6,200 nt of DNA from Bacteroidota bacterium. GTDB lineage: Bacteria; Bacteroidota; Bacteroidia; Chitinophagales; LD1. The position numbers were made by a program, and so were the translations under genes. Each line of letters begins with the position of its first letter. Position 1 is the first letter of the stretch. Location: assembly GCA_003165135.1 (NCBI GenBank), contig PLSN01000283.1:747-6946 (forward strand), in the 5' to 3' direction. This document shows, piece by piece, positions 5,954-6,200 of this stretch. The notes beneath the pieces were generated by a model. That model saw only the letters and a program-made list of their open reading frames with translations. It was not told where the DNA came from and searched no databases.

Positions 5954-5972
5954 AAACTAACAAAATTAGTTT
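5954..5972. promoter_or_regulatory. Palindromic operator-like site in the umuD promoter
   Basis: A perfect inverted repeat AAACTAA-CAAAA-TTAGTTT has 7-bp arms and a 5-bp spacer, 18 bp upstream of the umuD-like start. It covers the -7-like box, the classical place for a repressor to block transcription. A further half-site TTAGT at 5948-5952 makes a second, closer-spaced inverted pair with ACTAA at 5956-5960. The bound protein is not identifiable from the window; an SOS-type or phage-type repressor is the natural guess for a umuDC operon. Confidence 0.5.
5961..5968 (-). promoter_or_regulatory. Consensus -7 box (TAATTTTG) upstream of umuD
   Basis: The minus strand reads TAATTTTG, an exact match to the Bacteroidota -7 element TAnnTTTG, 25 bp upstream of the ATG at 5936. 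The same octamer occurs again 18 bp further upstream (5979-5986), so either could be used. Neither has a TTTG -33 element at 19-21 bp; a TTTG lies only 10 bp upstream of the nearer box. Confidence 0.5.
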
Positions 5973-6072
5973 ATTGGACAAAATTAATCTCTTGAACCAC
6001 AGCCACCTGCCAACTGTCACCCGCCACCTCTTATCTTCCTTTTCCCGCAAAAAAAAACCACCTTTGCTCCGT

Positions 6073-6200
6073 ATGCTCAAAGTAGGGATCACAGGAGGGA
6101 TAGGCAGCGGAAAAACGACGGTCTGCCAGATATTTGAAAAACTCGGTGTGCCTGTGTACTATGCCGATCAGCGTGCCAAAGACCTCATGGAAGACGATCC
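6073..6200 (+). CDS. coaE: Dephospho-CoA kinase, N-terminal part
   Basis: The frame from the ATG at 6073 reads [16 protein letters not shown] and continues with [25 protein letters not shown] to the window edge, 42 complete codons. GGIGSGKTT is the P-loop that binds ATP, and the 'VPVYYAD' segment matches the family position where an Asp (normally D.D) serves the phosphate-acceptor site. CoaE phosphorylates the 3'-hydroxyl of dephospho-CoA, the last step of coenzyme A synthesis, in the cytoplasm. The gene is divergent from umuD-like with a 136-bp gap. An in-frame TTG lies three codons earlier, but the ATG gives the standard N-terminus. The rest of the gene is outside the window. Confidence 0.95.
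   Translation, partial: MLKVGITGGIGSGKTTVCQIFEKLGVPVYYADQRAKDLMEDD

Noticed and set aside
6059..6066. CACCTTTG as a -7 box giving a leaderless coaE transcript
   Set aside because: It deviates from TAnnTTTG in the first base, has no -33 partner, and a single short match this close to the ATG is easily chance.
5937..6092. Upstream extension of the UmuD-like frame to a Met at 6092
   Set aside because: The added 52 residues overlap the coaE start on the other strand, have a low-complexity basic/leucine composition, and run through the -7 box and palindrome. The 145-residue version matches the UmuD length.

Overview
The window looks like a chromosomal segment of a Bacteroidota species, probably a Chitinophagia or Sphingobacteriia relative. 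Signs of this are small secreted outer-membrane-type beta-barrel proteins carrying the 'DVIYLKNG.IYRGTI.EQ.P' N-terminal domain, A-rich leaders without Shine-Dalgarno sequences, and TAnnTTTG-type -7 promoter motifs. The assignment rests on style and protein families, not on a marker gene.

Positions 1-3703 hold a tandem array of at least five paralogous genes, all on the minus strand and read from 3703 towards 1; the fifth is cut by the window edge. Each complete copy has a signal peptide, a conserved small beta domain of about 50 residues, a variable linker, and a predicted outer-membrane barrel of about 190 residues ending in Phe. The first-transcribed copy (2777-3703) stands apart. It is followed by a good intrinsic terminator (2724-2753), has a His/Asp/Met-rich linker built on a 30-bp repeat, and is the most diverged. 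The next four are 12-15 bp apart and look like one operon. Their function is not known to me.

Positions 3704-4016 are non-coding and contain a paired REP/BIME-like element (3847-3978): two inverted, hairpin-forming units with a compensated base-pair change, around a third small palindrome.

Positions 4017-5936 hold a translesion DNA synthesis pair on the minus strand, umuD-like then umuC (DNA polymerase V). UmuC is complete, with its catalytic carboxylates and a clamp-binding motif. In the UmuD-like protein, both residues of the Ser/Lys self-cleavage dyad are replaced, Ser by Gln and Lys by Arg, yet the reading frame and fold signature are intact. The two genes are separated by about 180 bp that contains a long 'CACAGAG' inverted-repeat element. 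Upstream of umuD a palindrome overlaps a consensus -7 box, suggesting repressor control.

Positions 6073-6200 hold the start of coaE (dephospho-CoA kinase) on the plus strand, divergent from umuD.

The most unusual observations are the UmuD homologue lacking its catalytic dyad, with a likely operator over its promoter, and the expanded tandem barrel family with diversified loops. No defence system, CRISPR array, tRNA or rRNA was seen.
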